The notes: generated by a model from the sequence alone, not told the origin. DNA of 64,000 nucleotides from Neisseria sicca (GCF_003044565.1 NZ_POXG01000003.1:186001-250000), one strand, 5' to 3'; counted from the stretch's first letter, positions 15,641 through 24,905 are shown. Numbers and translations: made by a program.

Positions 15641-17188
15641 ATGACGAAACCCATCCTTGAAATTGAAAACCTAAACGCCTTTTTCCCCGGCAAGCAAGTC
15701 CTGCACGATGTCAGCCTGACCGTACAGACCGGCAGGAAACTGGCATTGGTCGGCGAGAGCGGCAGCGGTAAAACCGTGTTGGCGCAGAGCATTATGCGGC
15801 TGAATCCGCTGGTGTCGTTTGAAGGTCGTCTGAAATTCGACGGCAACGATTTGCTGACCCAATCCGAACGCGCCCTGCAAAAGCTGCGCGGACGGGAAAT
15901 CGGTATGGTGTTTCAAGAACCGATGACTGCGCTTAACCCCCTGATGCGCGTCGGTGCGCAGATTGCCGAAGTGCTGACCCTGCATCTGGGTTTGGACAAA
16001 AAACAGGCATGGGCGAGGGCGGTCGAACTCTTGGCGGAAACCGGCATCCGCGAGCCGGAGCAGAAAGCCTTTGCCTATCCCTTCCAGCTTTCCGGCGGGC
16101 AGCGGCAGCGGGCGATGATTGCGATGGCGGTTGCCGCCGAACCCAAGCTCTTGATTGCCGACGAACCGACCACCGCCCTCGATGTCGCCGTGCAGGCGCA
16201 GATTCTCGATTTGTTGGCGCGCTTGCAGCAGGCGCACGACATGACCATGCTCTACATCACCCACGACCTGAACCTTGTCCGCCGCTTTGCAGACGACGTC
16301 GCCGTGATGCGCGGCGGACGTATTGTCGAAACGGGCGCGGCGGCGGAAGTGTTTGCCCGTCCGCAACACGAATACACGCAAATGCTGTTGAACGCCGGTG
16401 CCGCGCGCAAGGTTGTGCCTTTGGCGGACAACCCCGCCACCGTCTTGCAGGCGGAGCAGCTTTCCGTTGCCGTCAAAGAAACGGCGGGCTGGTTCAAAAA
16501 ACGCAGCAAAACCCTGCTGGAGCCGGTTTCCTTCGATTTGAAAGCGGGCGAAACGCTGGGCATCATCGGCGAAAGCGGCTGCGGTAAAACCACGCTGGCA
16601 AAAGCCGTCATGCACCTTATCGACGCGGAAGGTCGTCTGAAAATCAACGGCGAAGCCTGGACGCGCGAATCAAGGCGCGACATCCAAATGGTGTTCCAAG
16701 ACCCGTTCGGCGCATTCAACCCGCGCATGAACGTCTTTAACATCGTTTCCGAAGCCCTGCGCGTCCACGAACCCGATTTGTCCCGCGCAGAAATGCGGCA
16801 GCGCGTGCAAGACGTATTGCGGCAGGTCGGACTGCCCGAAGACGCGCTCGAACGCTATCCGCACGCCTTTTCCGGCGGACAACGCCAGCGGCTCGCCATC
16901 GCCCGCGCCATTATCGTCCGCCCGAAAATCCTCGTTTTGGACGAACCCACCAGCGCGCTCGACGTACAATGGCAGCAACAGATTCTAGAGCTGCTCGCCG
17001 ATTTGCAGAAAAAACACGGTCTCAGCCTCATCATCATCAGTCACGACCTCGCCGTCATCCGCGCCCTGTCGCACCGCGTGATGGTGCTGAAAGACGGCAA
17101 AATCGTTGAAGAGGGCGGCTGCGAAACCGTATTTGCCAACCCTTCCAGCGATTACACGCGCCATCTGATGAGCTTCAGGGCAGGCTGA
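15641..17188 (+). CDS. yejF: Peptide ABC transporter ATPase YejF (two fused ATPase domains)
   Basis: 515 residues from the ATG at 15641, after a DUS. Two complete ABC ATPases are fused: Walker A GESGSGKT at 38-45 and GESGCGKTT at about 309-317; signatures LSGGQRQR and FSGGQRQR; Walker B LLIADEPTTALD and ILVLDEPTSALD; the switch histidine is present in both (ITHDL, ISHDL). This arrangement is that of YejF, which energises YejBE. A forward DUS occurs at the matching place of each half, coding EGRLKF and EGRLKI, just before the Q-loop region. Confidence 0.94.
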   Translation: MTKPILEIENLNAFFPGKQVLHDVSLTVQTGRKLALVGESGSGKTVLAQSIMRLNPLVSFEGRLKFDGNDLLTQSERALQKLRGREIGMVFQEPMTALNPLMRVGAQIAEVLTLHLGLDKKQAWARAVELLAETGIREPEQKAFAYPFQLSGGQRQRAMIAMAVAAEPKLLIADEPTTALDVAVQAQILDLLARLQQAHDMTMLYITHDLNLVRRFADDVAVMRGGRIVETGAAAEVFARPQHEYTQMLLNAGAARKVVPLADNPATVLQAEQLSVAVKETAGWFKKRSKTLLEPVSFDLKAGETLGIIGESGCGKTTLAKAVMHLIDAEGRLKINGEAWTRESRRDIQMVFQDPFGAFNPRMNVFNIVSEALRVHEPDLSRAEMRQRVQDVLRQVGLPEDALERYPHAFSGGQRQRLAIARAIIVRPKILVLDEPTSALDVQWQQQILELLADLQKKHGLSLIIISHDLAVIRALSHRVMVLKDGKIVEEGGCETVFANPSSDYTRHLMSFRAG

Positions 17189-17268
17189 ACCGTCGGATAG
17201 GTCGTCTGAAAAACATTAGCCAATCGCGATGGCGGCCTTACAAAAAAACTATTACACTTTGGCGACAC

Positions 17269-17297
17269 TTGAAATTTTCAGCCCCAAGCCCTATCCT
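17269..17297 (+). promoter_or_regulatory. Promoter of trxA
   Basis: -35 TTGAAA (17269-17274), 17-bp spacer, -10 TATCCT (17292-17297), 42 bases before the ATG. Confidence 0.6.
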
Positions 17298-17338
17298 GCA
17301 CAACATCTGATTCAATTTGACACAAAAAGGAAAAACTC

Positions 17339-17671
17339 ATGAGCAGCGAACTGATTATCCACACCACCGATGCAAATTTCGAACAAGACGTTTTGAAATC
17401 TGACGTCCCCGTATTGCTCGACTTCTGGGCACCTTGGTGCGGTCCTTGCAAAATGATCGCTCCGATTTTGGACGACATCGCCGCTGAATTTGAAGGTCGT
17501 CTGAAAGTCGTCAAACTCAACATCGACGACAACGAAGCCACTCCAGCCAAATTTGGCGTGCGCGGTATTCCGACGCTGATGGTGTTCAAAAACGGCGAAA
17601 ACGTCGCCACCAAAGTCGGCGCATTGGCAAAAGGTCAATTGACCGCATTTGTAAACGCTTCTTTGGCTTAA
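17339..17671 (+). CDS. trxA: Thioredoxin
   Basis: 110 residues, standard for thioredoxin 1. The active site WCGPCK has Cys at 34 and 37; FAPW-type FWAPWCGP, the cis-proline motif RGIPTLMVF and the glycine-rich end VGALAKGQL are present. It is a cytoplasmic disulfide reductant for ribonucleotide reductase, methionine sulfoxide reductase and others. AAAAAGGAAAAA-like Shine-Dalgarno precedes the ATG. An internal DUS (17496-17507) encodes EGRLK in the helix before the third strand. Confidence 0.97.
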   Translation: MSSELIIHTTDANFEQDVLKSDVPVLLDFWAPWCGPCKMIAPILDDIAAEFEGRLKVVKLNIDDNEATPAKFGVRGIPTLMVFKNGENVATKVGALAKGQLTAFVNASLA

Positions 17672-17684
17672 GTTTTAACAACGC

Positions 17685-17716
17685 AAAAGGTCGTCTGAAA
17701 TTTCAGACGACCTTTT
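17685..17716 (+). terminator. Perfect DUS palindrome, terminator of trxA
   Basis: AAAAGGTCGTCTGAAA directly abuts its own reverse complement, a 32-bp perfect palindrome followed by T. Confidence 0.85.
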
Positions 17717-17828
17717 TGTATGTTTGGATTCAATCAAACCGAGCGTTTTGTCTGTGCCCATCTATATCTATTCAAGGATTTCGGCGGTCAGGCATGAATC
17801 CATACAATCGATTTCATCCACGCTAAAA

Positions 17829-17872
17829 AGGTCGTCTGAAAAACCTAGAATCAGGTTTTTCAGACGACCTTC
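17829..17872 (-). terminator. Inverted DUS pair, terminator of the m5C methyltransferase gene
   Basis: A 19-bp stem AAGGTCGTCTGAAAAACCT / AGGTTTTTCAGACGACCTT with a 6-nt loop, 27 bases past the minus-strand stop. Confidence 0.85.
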
Positions 17873-17898
17873 CGTGTGTTTACGCCTTGTTTGAACGC

Positions 17899-19158
17899 TT
17901 ATTCCTTACGCTGCAAAACGGCGGCGAAGAATCCGTCGGTTTGGTGTTTTGCCGAATCGAGGCGCAGGTATTTGCCGGTGTTCAAATCGATTTTCAAAGC
18001 GGCGAGTAGCTCGGCGCAGTCGAGGAGTTCGTATTCCGGGTGTTCTTCCAAAAAGCGTTCGACCTGAATTTCGTTTTCTTCGGGCAACACGCTGCAAGTG
18101 GCGTAAACCAGCCTGCCTTGCGGCTTGACCAGTTTGGCGGCGGCATCGAGGATGCTGTGTTGCTGCTCCAAAAGTTTGGCGACGGTTTCGGGCGACTGGC
18201 GGTATTTGAGGTCGGGATTACGGCGCAGCGTGCCTAAGCCGGAGCAGGGGGCATCGACCAGGACGCGGTCGGCTTTGCCGGTGAGTCGGGCGATGCGGCT
18301 GTCGTGTTCGCTGCTGATGCGTTCGGGGTGGATGTTGGTCAGTCCGGCACGGGTCATGCGGGGCTTGAGGTTGGCAAGGCGTTTTTCGGCGATGTCGAAG
18401 GCGTAGATTCTGCCTTTGTTTGCCATTTGCGCGCCGACGGCGAGGGTTTTGCCGCCTGCGCCTGCGCAGAAATCGACGATGATTTCGCCGCGTTTGGCAC
18501 CGACGAGCAGGGCAAGGAGCTGGCTGCCTTCGTCTTGGACTTCAAGCGTGCCGTCTAAAAACAATTCGTGTTTGTTGAGGGCGATTTTGTTTTTCAGGCG
18601 GATGCCCCAAGGGGAATAGTGCGTGGCTTCTGCATCGGGGCTTTCGGCTTGAAGCAGGGGCAGCACTTTGTCGCGTCTGCCTTTGAGCGTGTTGACGCGG
18701 ATGTCGAGCGGCGCGGCTTGGTTGATGCTGCGGCCGAAGGCGAGGATTTCTTCCTTGTTAAAATGTTTTTGCAGTTGCTCCACCAGCCATTGCGGCAATT
18801 CGGCGGCGGTATGGAGGTCGTCTGAAAATTCGGTTTTGCGCGCTTTGAGGCCGCTGAGAAACTCGGTTTCTTCTTCGTCGAGCAGGTCTTTGATTTGGCT
18901 GATGTTGGTGCTTCTGCCGAGGACGAGTGCGGCAAGCGCGGCTTTGCGTGGCTGGGCGTGCGGACGGCGCAGGACGGCACTGATTTTTTGATAATGGCGC
19001 AGGGCGGCGAAGGCGGTTTCGGCAATTTCGTGGCGGTCTTGTCTGCCGAGTTTTTTGTGTTCGCGGAAGTAGCCGGACAAAACGGCATCGGCAGGCTGTT
19101 TGAAAGTCAGCATTTCAGCCAGAACTTTGGCGGTATGGTCAAGTTGGATCGGGGTCAT
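17899..19158 (-). CDS. RsmB/NOP2-family RNA (cytosine-5) methyltransferase
   Basis: 419 residues. The N-terminal third is a NusB-like helical region, followed by the SAM-dependent methyltransferase domain: VDFCAGAGGKTL (SAM motif I), DAPCSGLGTLRRNPD with one active Cys near residue 302 and LVYATCSVLPEENE with the second near 352. These two cysteines define m5C RNA methyltransferases. RsmB acts on C967 of 16S rRNA, but several paralogues exist and the target cannot be fixed from sequence, so no symbol is given. A reverse DUS within the gene encodes FSDDL. Confidence 0.87.
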   Translation of the reverse strand: MTPIQLDHTAKVLAEMLTFKQPADAVLSGYFREHKKLGRQDRHEIAETAFAALRHYQKISAVLRRPHAQPRKAALAALVLGRSTNISQIKDLLDEEETEFLSGLKARKTEFSDDLHTAAELPQWLVEQLQKHFNKEEILAFGRSINQAAPLDIRVNTLKGRRDKVLPLLQAESPDAEATHYSPWGIRLKNKIALNKHELFLDGTLEVQDEGSQLLALLVGAKRGEIIVDFCAGAGGKTLAVGAQMANKGRIYAFDIAEKRLANLKPRMTRAGLTNIHPERISSEHDSRIARLTGKADRVLVDAPCSGLGTLRRNPDLKYRQSPETVAKLLEQQHSILDAAAKLVKPQGRLVYATCSVLPEENEIQVERFLEEHPEYELLDCAELLAALKIDLNTGKYLRLDSAKHQTDGFFAAVLQRKE

Positions 19159-19199
19159 GGTGGATTCGCAATCGGGGGAAAGGCTTGGATTATACTGGA

Positions 19200-19240
19200 A
19201 AGGTCGTCTGAAAACCTTGAATCGGGTTTCAGACGACCTT
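19200..19240 (-). terminator. DUS pair overlapping the end of the DUF1853 gene
   Basis: AAGGTCGTCTGAAAACC (19200-19216) and a near-complement up to 19240 form a hairpin. The right copy includes the last codons and stop of the DUF1853 gene, read on the minus strand as AAG GTC GTC TGA. Confidence 0.75.
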
Positions 19241-20080
19241 CATGATGCGTTCTATTTCATGCCAAAAGCCGTCGGGGCGCAATTCGAGTTTGGCGATTAA
19301 GCCGCTTTCGATTTGGCGGACGTCTCGCTCGGACAGGGTTTGCGCCTCGGCGACGCGGGCGGGGGCGAGGTATGCCATGCGGTCGATGAAGTGGTAGCGT
19401 GCGCCGTCGTGGGTCGGATATGCCGACCAGTCTCGGATAAAGACGCCGCGCCAGCAGTATGGGTTCAGCGGGGCTTCGGCGGAATCTGCGCCGACGGGAA
19501 AAAAGCCGATGCCGCGTATGACTGAAGCGGGTTGCGGCGCGTCGGGGAGACGGTTTTGCCGCAGGGTTTCGATGCCTTCGGGGGATTGAAACAGGGCGAG
19601 TTGGCGGGGCAGTTTGGCGGCTTTGGCGGTGAGGGTGTCTTTGGCATTGAGTCCACGCATGTCTGCGGATTTGCCACTGTCGCTGCCGTAATATTTGCAG
19701 GTCAGTTCAATGTGGTAGGGTTTGTCGTCGATGGAGGCGATGAAATCGGCGGCGCCTTGCGTGAGGTCGTCTGAAAACACGGGCAGGTTGCAGGCGTGCA
19801 GCTCGGTATGCGGCGCGTGGGTAAACCAAAATGCGAGCAGGCGTTCGGCGTAGATGCCGAGGCGGTTGCCGAAGGGGGCGTGTTCGGCGAGATAGTCATC
19901 TAAGGGGGCAGGATTGCCGTCCAAATCCAAAAGATAGCGGAAGCCGCGTTCGCCCAATAGCTCGCGGACGCTCAATTCACAGCCGCTTTGCCAAAGCGGC
20001 GGAGCGGTCAGCAGGGTGGCGAGGTCGCGGACGGACGGGGTGGCGAGTTTCCACCATAGGGCATCTAGGGCGTAGTTCAT
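19229..20080 (-). CDS. DUF1853-family protein, possible PD-(D/E)XK fold
   Basis: 283 residues, cytoplasmic. Sequence blocks (LWWKLATPSVRDLATLLTAPPLW, NRLGIYAERLLAFWF, GAADFIASIDDKPYHIELTCKYY) match the DUF1853 family as I remember it. The D...E-x-C-K arrangement in DFIASIDDKPYHIELTCK resembles the catalytic core of PD-(D/E)XK nucleases, with an upstream Glu in YAERLLAF; this is inference. The gene ends with K-V-V-stop written by a DUS, so the terminator hairpin overlaps the coding end. A second reverse DUS encodes FSDDL. It lies just upstream of the methyltransferase gene on the same strand. Confidence 0.75.
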   Translation of the reverse strand: MNYALDALWWKLATPSVRDLATLLTAPPLWQSGCELSVRELLGERGFRYLLDLDGNPAPLDDYLAEHAPFGNRLGIYAERLLAFWFTHAPHTELHACNLPVFSDDLTQGAADFIASIDDKPYHIELTCKYYGSDSGKSADMRGLNAKDTLTAKAAKLPRQLALFQSPEGIETLRQNRLPDAPQPASVIRGIGFFPVGADSAEAPLNPYCWRGVFIRDWSAYPTHDGARYHFIDRMAYLAPARVAEAQTLSERDVRQIESGLIAKLELRPDGFWHEIERIMKVV

Positions 20081-20274
20081 GAGGGCGGTATGGGTGTTGG
20101 GAAGGTAATGAATTTTATAATATCGTGCATGCAGTTGAAACCTGTAAGCCGCAGCGTTGTCTAAGCGGATGTTATTTTTTTCCTTGTTCCTTATCTGACG
20201 GCGCTTCTTTGTCAGGATTCGGGCAAGCCTTCAACCCTGATCTTTTTATCCACTCTTTATACGGAGATAACACA

Positions 20275-20727
20275 ATGAAAATAAAGCTATTGTTTTCAGC
20301 TTTGGCACTGTCTGCATTGATGATGGATGCTCAGGCGCATGTTACGATTCGCAATAATTCTAATGGTGTTGATAGTATTTCTGGAAAATCAGACCATTTC
20401 CGCCTGAATGTGCCAACCAATCGCGGTAAGGCGGTAACCGGGGTAAAAATGGTGGTTGCCGAAGGTGTGAAACTGTTGTTCATCCATCCTGTTCCGGGTT
20501 GGACTTATAAAACGGAAAAAGATGCGGAAGGCAATATCGTCAGCATCACTTACAAAGGTCGTATGGAAGCGGGCGAATTCACTTCGTTCCCGTTTATCGC
20601 GCTGAATCCTAAAGGCGATGTCTCAGTGAAATACAAAGCGTATGTGACTTACGCGGATGGCGTTGTTGTGCCGTTTGACGGTTCGGAAGAGGCAAAAGGC
20701 TATCAACCGACGATTCATCTGAAATAA
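20275..20727 (+). CDS. Secreted YcnI-like DUF1775 protein (copper-type)
   Basis: 150 residues from the ATG at 20275 (GGAG ten bases upstream). The signal peptide MKIKLLFSALALSALMMDAQA is followed by His as the mature N-terminal residue (HVTIRNN), the position where YcnI/DUF1775 proteins bind copper; the conserved Trp in PVPGWTYKT and the SFPFIALNP core strand are present. The C-terminal membrane anchor seen in some relatives is absent, so it is free in the periplasm. No copper-transport gene is adjacent. The upstream 190 bases are otherwise empty. Confidence 0.82.
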   Translation: MKIKLLFSALALSALMMDAQAHVTIRNNSNGVDSISGKSDHFRLNVPTNRGKAVTGVKMVVAEGVKLLFIHPVPGWTYKTEKDAEGNIVSITYKGRMEAGEFTSFPFIALNPKGDVSVKYKAYVTYADGVVVPFDGSEEAKGYQPTIHLK

Positions 20728-20811
20728 TCGCTCGGGACGTTTGCCCTGATGCCGGCGGCTTAATCGGTATATTGAACTGCTTGGCAATCGGGCTGTAACG
20801 TTTTCCATATT

Positions 20812-20856
20812 AAAAAGGTCGTCTGAAAACCTGAATCGGTTTTCAGACGACCTTTT
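20812..20856. terminator. Inverted DUS pair between convergent genes
   Basis: AAAAAGGTCGTCTGAAAACC and GGTTTTCAGACGACCTTTT around a 6-nt loop; serves the DUF1775 gene on the plus strand and the DUF2339 gene on the minus strand. Confidence 0.85.
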
Positions 20857-20871
20857 CTTTGGGAGGCTAGA

Positions 20872-23800
20872 CTATGCTTTGTCCTCTTCGTTTTCCACTG
20901 CTTTAGGCGGAACGGGCGCGAACCAGCCGACCAAGAGCAGCAGCACGCCGACGATGATGAAGGAGGCGATGCGGGCGATGCCGCCGCTGTTGGAAAGCTC
21001 GATGAGGAAGAGCTTGACGACGACAATCGCCATCAGCGCCGCGCCGGTTATCCAGAAGGGGCGCAGTTTGCGGCGGTTGCCGTACACCATCAGGATGATG
21101 GCGGTAACTGCCCAGACGACGGAGAGGCTGGCTTGCAGACCGAAGGATTGGAGCATAATGTTGAGTTGCCAAGTGATGCCGTCGTAGAAGTGCCACAGGC
21201 GCATCACGCCCGCGCTGATGACCATGAATGCGAGGGCGGCGACGCCGGGGGCGTTTACGCGGCGGTATTCCAAAGGCAGGGCTTCGGGCAGGGACTTCAG
21301 GGCAAACCACAGCATTCCGGCGCAGGCGAGCTCCAGCGGGTTAAGCAGCGGGATATACGGCAACGGCGCGGGTTGGAACGGAGTGGAGAAGTTCGTCCAT
21401 ATCATCCAACTTGCCGATGCAAGGGCGGCTATCGGCAGGGCGAAATGCTGATAGGCGGCTTGATGTCGTCTGAAAAAGCCGCGCTGTCGCTGCGTATGGA
21501 GGACGATCCACATGATCAGCGGTACGGCAAGCCACGAGAGCTGCGACCAAACGCCGTCGAGACGATTGCCGACATACATTCCTGCCCAAAGCGACCAAAG
21601 GATGCCGAGCATGATGATGTTGAGTTTGTGCAAGTCGATAGGCGCATGGGTTTGGCGGTTGTTCAGAATGACGAAGTTCAACACGGTAGCGGCGGCAAGC
21701 GGCAGGGCTGCGGCGGCAGTCCATAGGTGCTCGAGGTGATAGCCGATGAAGTGCAGCGCAAACAGAGGCATGAATGCCAAGGTCGTCTGAAAAAGCTCTT
21801 TCCAGTTCAAACGGTTGGCAAGCAACAGCAAGGCGGTGAATATCGGTAATGCCCAAAGCTCGATAAACAGGATTTCCTCGCCCGTCCATTGGGTGTAGGT
21901 GGCGAAGCCGCCCAACATCAGAGCGATAACGAGGATAGCCCAGCCTGCAATCCGCGAGAATGGGAGGGGTTGGTCTTGTTTGTCTTGGCTTTCCGAGACT
22001 TCGGTTTGGACACGCGAATATTGCAACGCGTAGGCTGCGGCAAACAGCAGCGGCGCGGCGGCAAAGAGGTGCCAGTGTGTCAGGAAGCCGTTGGATTCAT
22101 TATTAATCGAGGCTTGGAAGAGCAGGATAAAGATTGCATTGCCCAAGGCGAATGTGCTGAATACGTCCGACTTGCCTTTGCCTCGGCAGAACGCCCAAGC
22201 CGCCACCAAACCAGAGAAAATGATGATGCTGCCGCGTTCCGCGAGAAACAGTAAAGGCAGGATGGATGTGTAGAGCAGGGCGGCGCAGAGGGTTGCGTTT
22301 TGAAGCGTGTGTTCCCAGTGTGCCGAGCCTTTACGGCGGTAGAGATGCCATTGCAGGTAAATTGCCGCGCCGCCGAACAGGGTCAGCAGGGTGGTGAACC
22401 ATTGACCGTGCAGGATGGTGGATCCTCCCTCCTGATAACCGCTCAGTTGGGTCAGCGCCGCCAGCAAATAAACAACGAGCGCACCCAAACGCATATGCGG
22501 ACGCTGTTGGCGCAGTCCGAAGAAATACACGAGTGCGGATTCTACCGTCCACAGAATGACGGTGTTGCCGCGTTCAAAGTAAAGCGGAACGGCGAGCGTG
22601 AGGAAAAGCAGCGACAGGGCAACAAACGCCTGACGCAGGATATACAAACCCTGTTGCCGTTTCAGCATCAGCGCGGCAAGCCCGTAAACGGCGGCGAAGC
22701 CCAGCGCAGAGAATGCGTCCGCAGACGGCCAGTGTTCCACCATGCGGTATTGCAGTCCGAACGCCGCCGCCATCGTGCCGAACAATAAAGTATGGTCGAG
22801 GACGTGGACGCGCAGGCCGTGGGAGCAGAGGCTGTTCCAAATTTCTTCCAGCGTCGCGTTGTCGGCAACGGGCGCGAGCGTGTCTTCGCGGTTTTCCGTC
22901 AGCTTGCGGCGGGCGAACAGATAGGCGATGAAGGTGTAGAGCAGCCAGTGGTAAATCAGGAAAGGTTCGGTCGTGGCGAAATGCTGTGGCGTATAGCTTT
23001 GCATGCCCCACAATGCGGCAATGGAGAAGGTGCCGGCGAAACTCGTCAGGTTCAGCGACCGCCATGCCTTAAACCAAGCAATCGCCGCTACGCCTGCGTT
23101 GAGCAGGGAAAGGTAGGAAAACAGCACCAAATAATTGCCGCTGCCGTCCGATACCAGGATGGGCGCCGCCAGACCGCCGACCAAGGCGACCTGCGCCATA
23201 ATCTGCGCGTTCTGCCTGATTGCCAGCAACGCCATCAATACAACCATTGCCACCATCAGCACAAACACGATCGGCGCAGGCAACAGCGGATGCAGTTTCA
23301 ACGCCGCCAAAGAGGTCAGATACATCACCGCCACGCCGAAGCCTTGCAATACCAAGCCGTATTCGCGCTTGCGGCTTTGCAGCTTCCAGCCGCCGATGAC
23401 CGCCGCCAAACCCGCGCCTGCAACGGTCAGGTAACGCATTTCCACCGGCACATAAATCCGCTCTGAGGCATAGCGCAAGAGGAACGCCAAGCCGAGGAAC
23501 AGCACCACGATACCGGTTTTCAGCAGCGGATTGCCGCGCAGGAACCAAGCAACAATCGGATTTTCGGAGAATTTGAAATCGAAACCTTCTTCCTTATGGA
23601 TAACGGTTTCACGAGATTCTGCGTCTGCGGTTTCAGATATAGGTTCAGACGACATTGGAACTTCATTTTCAGACGACGTCAGCAGGACAGGCGCGTCTTG
23701 TTTGCGTTCGTCCTCTTGAATAGCGGAAACTTCGATAGGCGTTTCGACGCTGTCTGCGTACAGAGCAGGTTCGGGCTGCACGGAAGGTTCAGCGGAAACA

Positions 23801-24198
23801 GGGGGGACAGGTGTAGAAAAAGAGGGAGCGGCAACCGGTTCGATGTGCGGCTCGACGGGCGCATCGTCCGCAGTTGCCACAGGCTCAGCCTTCTCATGAA
23901 GCGGCGCAGGGATCGTCTGAATATCATCGGCATGTTCGGACAAAACAGCACGCAGTTTCCTAGCCTGCCGGAATCCTTCTTTATCATGAACGGTTTCATG
24001 TTCCAAAGCCGTCAAACGCAGCTTCAGCAACTCGATTTCTTTTTCCAGATTTTGCAGTTTCGCATCATGTTCTTCCTGACGCGGTTTGCCGAGTTCACGC
24101 GCAAACAACCATAAAATAGAGCCGAAAATGACGCCGACGGTCATTTCGTCAAGAAAATAGCCAATGAGTATGGGGATGAGTAGGCAGAAATACTGCAT
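20872..24198 (-). CDS. Giant DUF2339 multi-pass membrane protein
   Basis: About 1108 residues from the ATG at 24198 (MQYFCLLIPILIGYFLDEM); an in-frame ATG at 24258 lacks membrane or Shine-Dalgarno support. It begins with one membrane segment, then a coiled-coil stretch (KLQNLEKEIELLKLRLTALE), an acidic/proline-rich linker of about 100 residues, and some 25 or more predicted membrane segments starting FLRGNPLLKTGIVVLFLGLAFLLRYASERIYVPVEMRY, the hallmark of DUF2339. The function of this family is unknown; sizes near 1000 residues are normal. It stands alone. Several DUS lie inside. Confidence 0.85.
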   Translation of the reverse strand: MQYFCLLIPILIGYFLDEMTVGVIFGSILWLFARELGKPRQEEHDAKLQNLEKEIELLKLRLTALEHETVHDKEGFRQARKLRAVLSEHADDIQTIPAPLHEKAEPVATADDAPVEPHIEPVAAPSFSTPVPPVSAEPSVQPEPALYADSVETPIEVSAIQEDERKQDAPVLLTSSENEVPMSSEPISETADAESRETVIHKEEGFDFKFSENPIVAWFLRGNPLLKTGIVVLFLGLAFLLRYASERIYVPVEMRYLTVAGAGLAAVIGGWKLQSRKREYGLVLQGFGVAVMYLTSLAALKLHPLLPAPIVFVLMVAMVVLMALLAIRQNAQIMAQVALVGGLAAPILVSDGSGNYLVLFSYLSLLNAGVAAIAWFKAWRSLNLTSFAGTFSIAALWGMQSYTPQHFATTEPFLIYHWLLYTFIAYLFARRKLTENREDTLAPVADNATLEEIWNSLCSHGLRVHVLDHTLLFGTMAAAFGLQYRMVEHWPSADAFSALGFAAVYGLAALMLKRQQGLYILRQAFVALSLLFLTLAVPLYFERGNTVILWTVESALVYFFGLRQQRPHMRLGALVVYLLAALTQLSGYQEGGSTILHGQWFTTLLTLFGGAAIYLQWHLYRRKGSAHWEHTLQNATLCAALLYTSILPLLFLAERGSIIIFSGLVAAWAFCRGKGKSDVFSTFALGNAIFILLFQASINNESNGFLTHWHLFAAAPLLFAAAYALQYSRVQTEVSESQDKQDQPLPFSRIAGWAILVIALMLGGFATYTQWTGEEILFIELWALPIFTALLLLANRLNWKELFQTTLAFMPLFALHFIGYHLEHLWTAAAALPLAAATVLNFVILNNRQTHAPIDLHKLNIIMLGILWSLWAGMYVGNRLDGVWSQLSWLAVPLIMWIVLHTQRQRGFFRRHQAAYQHFALPIAALASASWMIWTNFSTPFQPAPLPYIPLLNPLELACAGMLWFALKSLPEALPLEYRRVNAPGVAALAFMVISAGVMRLWHFYDGITWQLNIMLQSFGLQASLSVVWAVTAIILMVYGNRRKLRPFWITGAALMAIVVVKLFLIELSNSGGIARIASFIIVGVLLLLVGWFAPVPPKAVENEEDKA

Positions 24199-24386
24199 AA
24201 AACACCTGTCCGATAACGGTAAAAATATGCCAATTGTAGCATCCTTGTCATTGGGCATATGTATAGAAGGCGTAACGGTAGGAAAAGGTGTTGTGCGGTA
24301 AGCGACATTGTATTTGCAGAATTAATTCACGGCACAAGGTCGTCTGAAAAGCGAAATTGGTAGTCGATGGGGTTCGTCCTGCTGTT

Positions 24387-24493
24387 TATAGTGGATTAAA
24401 TTTAAACCAGTACGGCGTTGCCTCGCCTTGCCGTACTATTTGTACTGTCTGCGGCTTCGTCGCCTTGTCCTGATTTAAATTTAATCCACTATA
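24387..24493. mobile_element. Correia repeat enclosed element, short form, inverted
   Basis: TATAGTGGATTAAATTTAAA and AAATTTAATCCACTATA ends, with the internal blocks in reverse orientation relative to 1543. No central IHF block. Confidence 0.93.
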
Positions 24494-24905
24494 TTATTGA
24501 ATGTAGGTTTTAGATCATGAAACTGGGGCGCAAATCCTGTGAACTTGCCATGCTTTATACGGACTATTTATTATAGGAATTGAACTTAAAATAGGGCGCG
24601 GTACGGTTTGTTTATCTATTAAGTCTCAAGGCTTTTTTATTCCCATATTTTTCAAAAGAAAATCTAATGCCTTATTAACCCAATCATTTTTGGATTTCCC
24701 GCCAATTTTGCCCCCTCTCCCCGTGGGAGAGGGTTAGGGAGAGGGCAGTAAGCCGCAGGCTTACATTTAGGTTTCTAGGTTTCGCAAAAAATCTTCTGAG
24801 AGGTCGTCTGAAAGGTTGTCCGGTCAAGAGGCTGCACACTCTGAAACGAGCGGAGCAAATTTTGCCAAAACGGAACGCTAAAACCTTTTCAAAAAGGAAA
24901 ATACG
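24494..24905. other. Gene-poor gap upstream of the efflux channel gene
   Basis: No convincing gene. It contains the common repeat of the form CCCTCTCCC-CGT-GGGAGAGGG followed by TTAGGGAGAGGG (24711-24745), an unpaired DUS at 24802-24814, and a short open stretch on the minus strand (24625-24712) ending KALDFLLKNMGIKKP that may be a gene remnant. Confidence 0.5.
24711..24745. repeat. CCCTCTCCC/GGGAGAGGG hairpin repeat
   Basis: Inverted arms CCCTCTCCCC and GGGAGAGGG with a tiny loop, then a direct copy GGGAGAGGG. A repeat type seen in many bacterial genomes. Confidence 0.6.
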
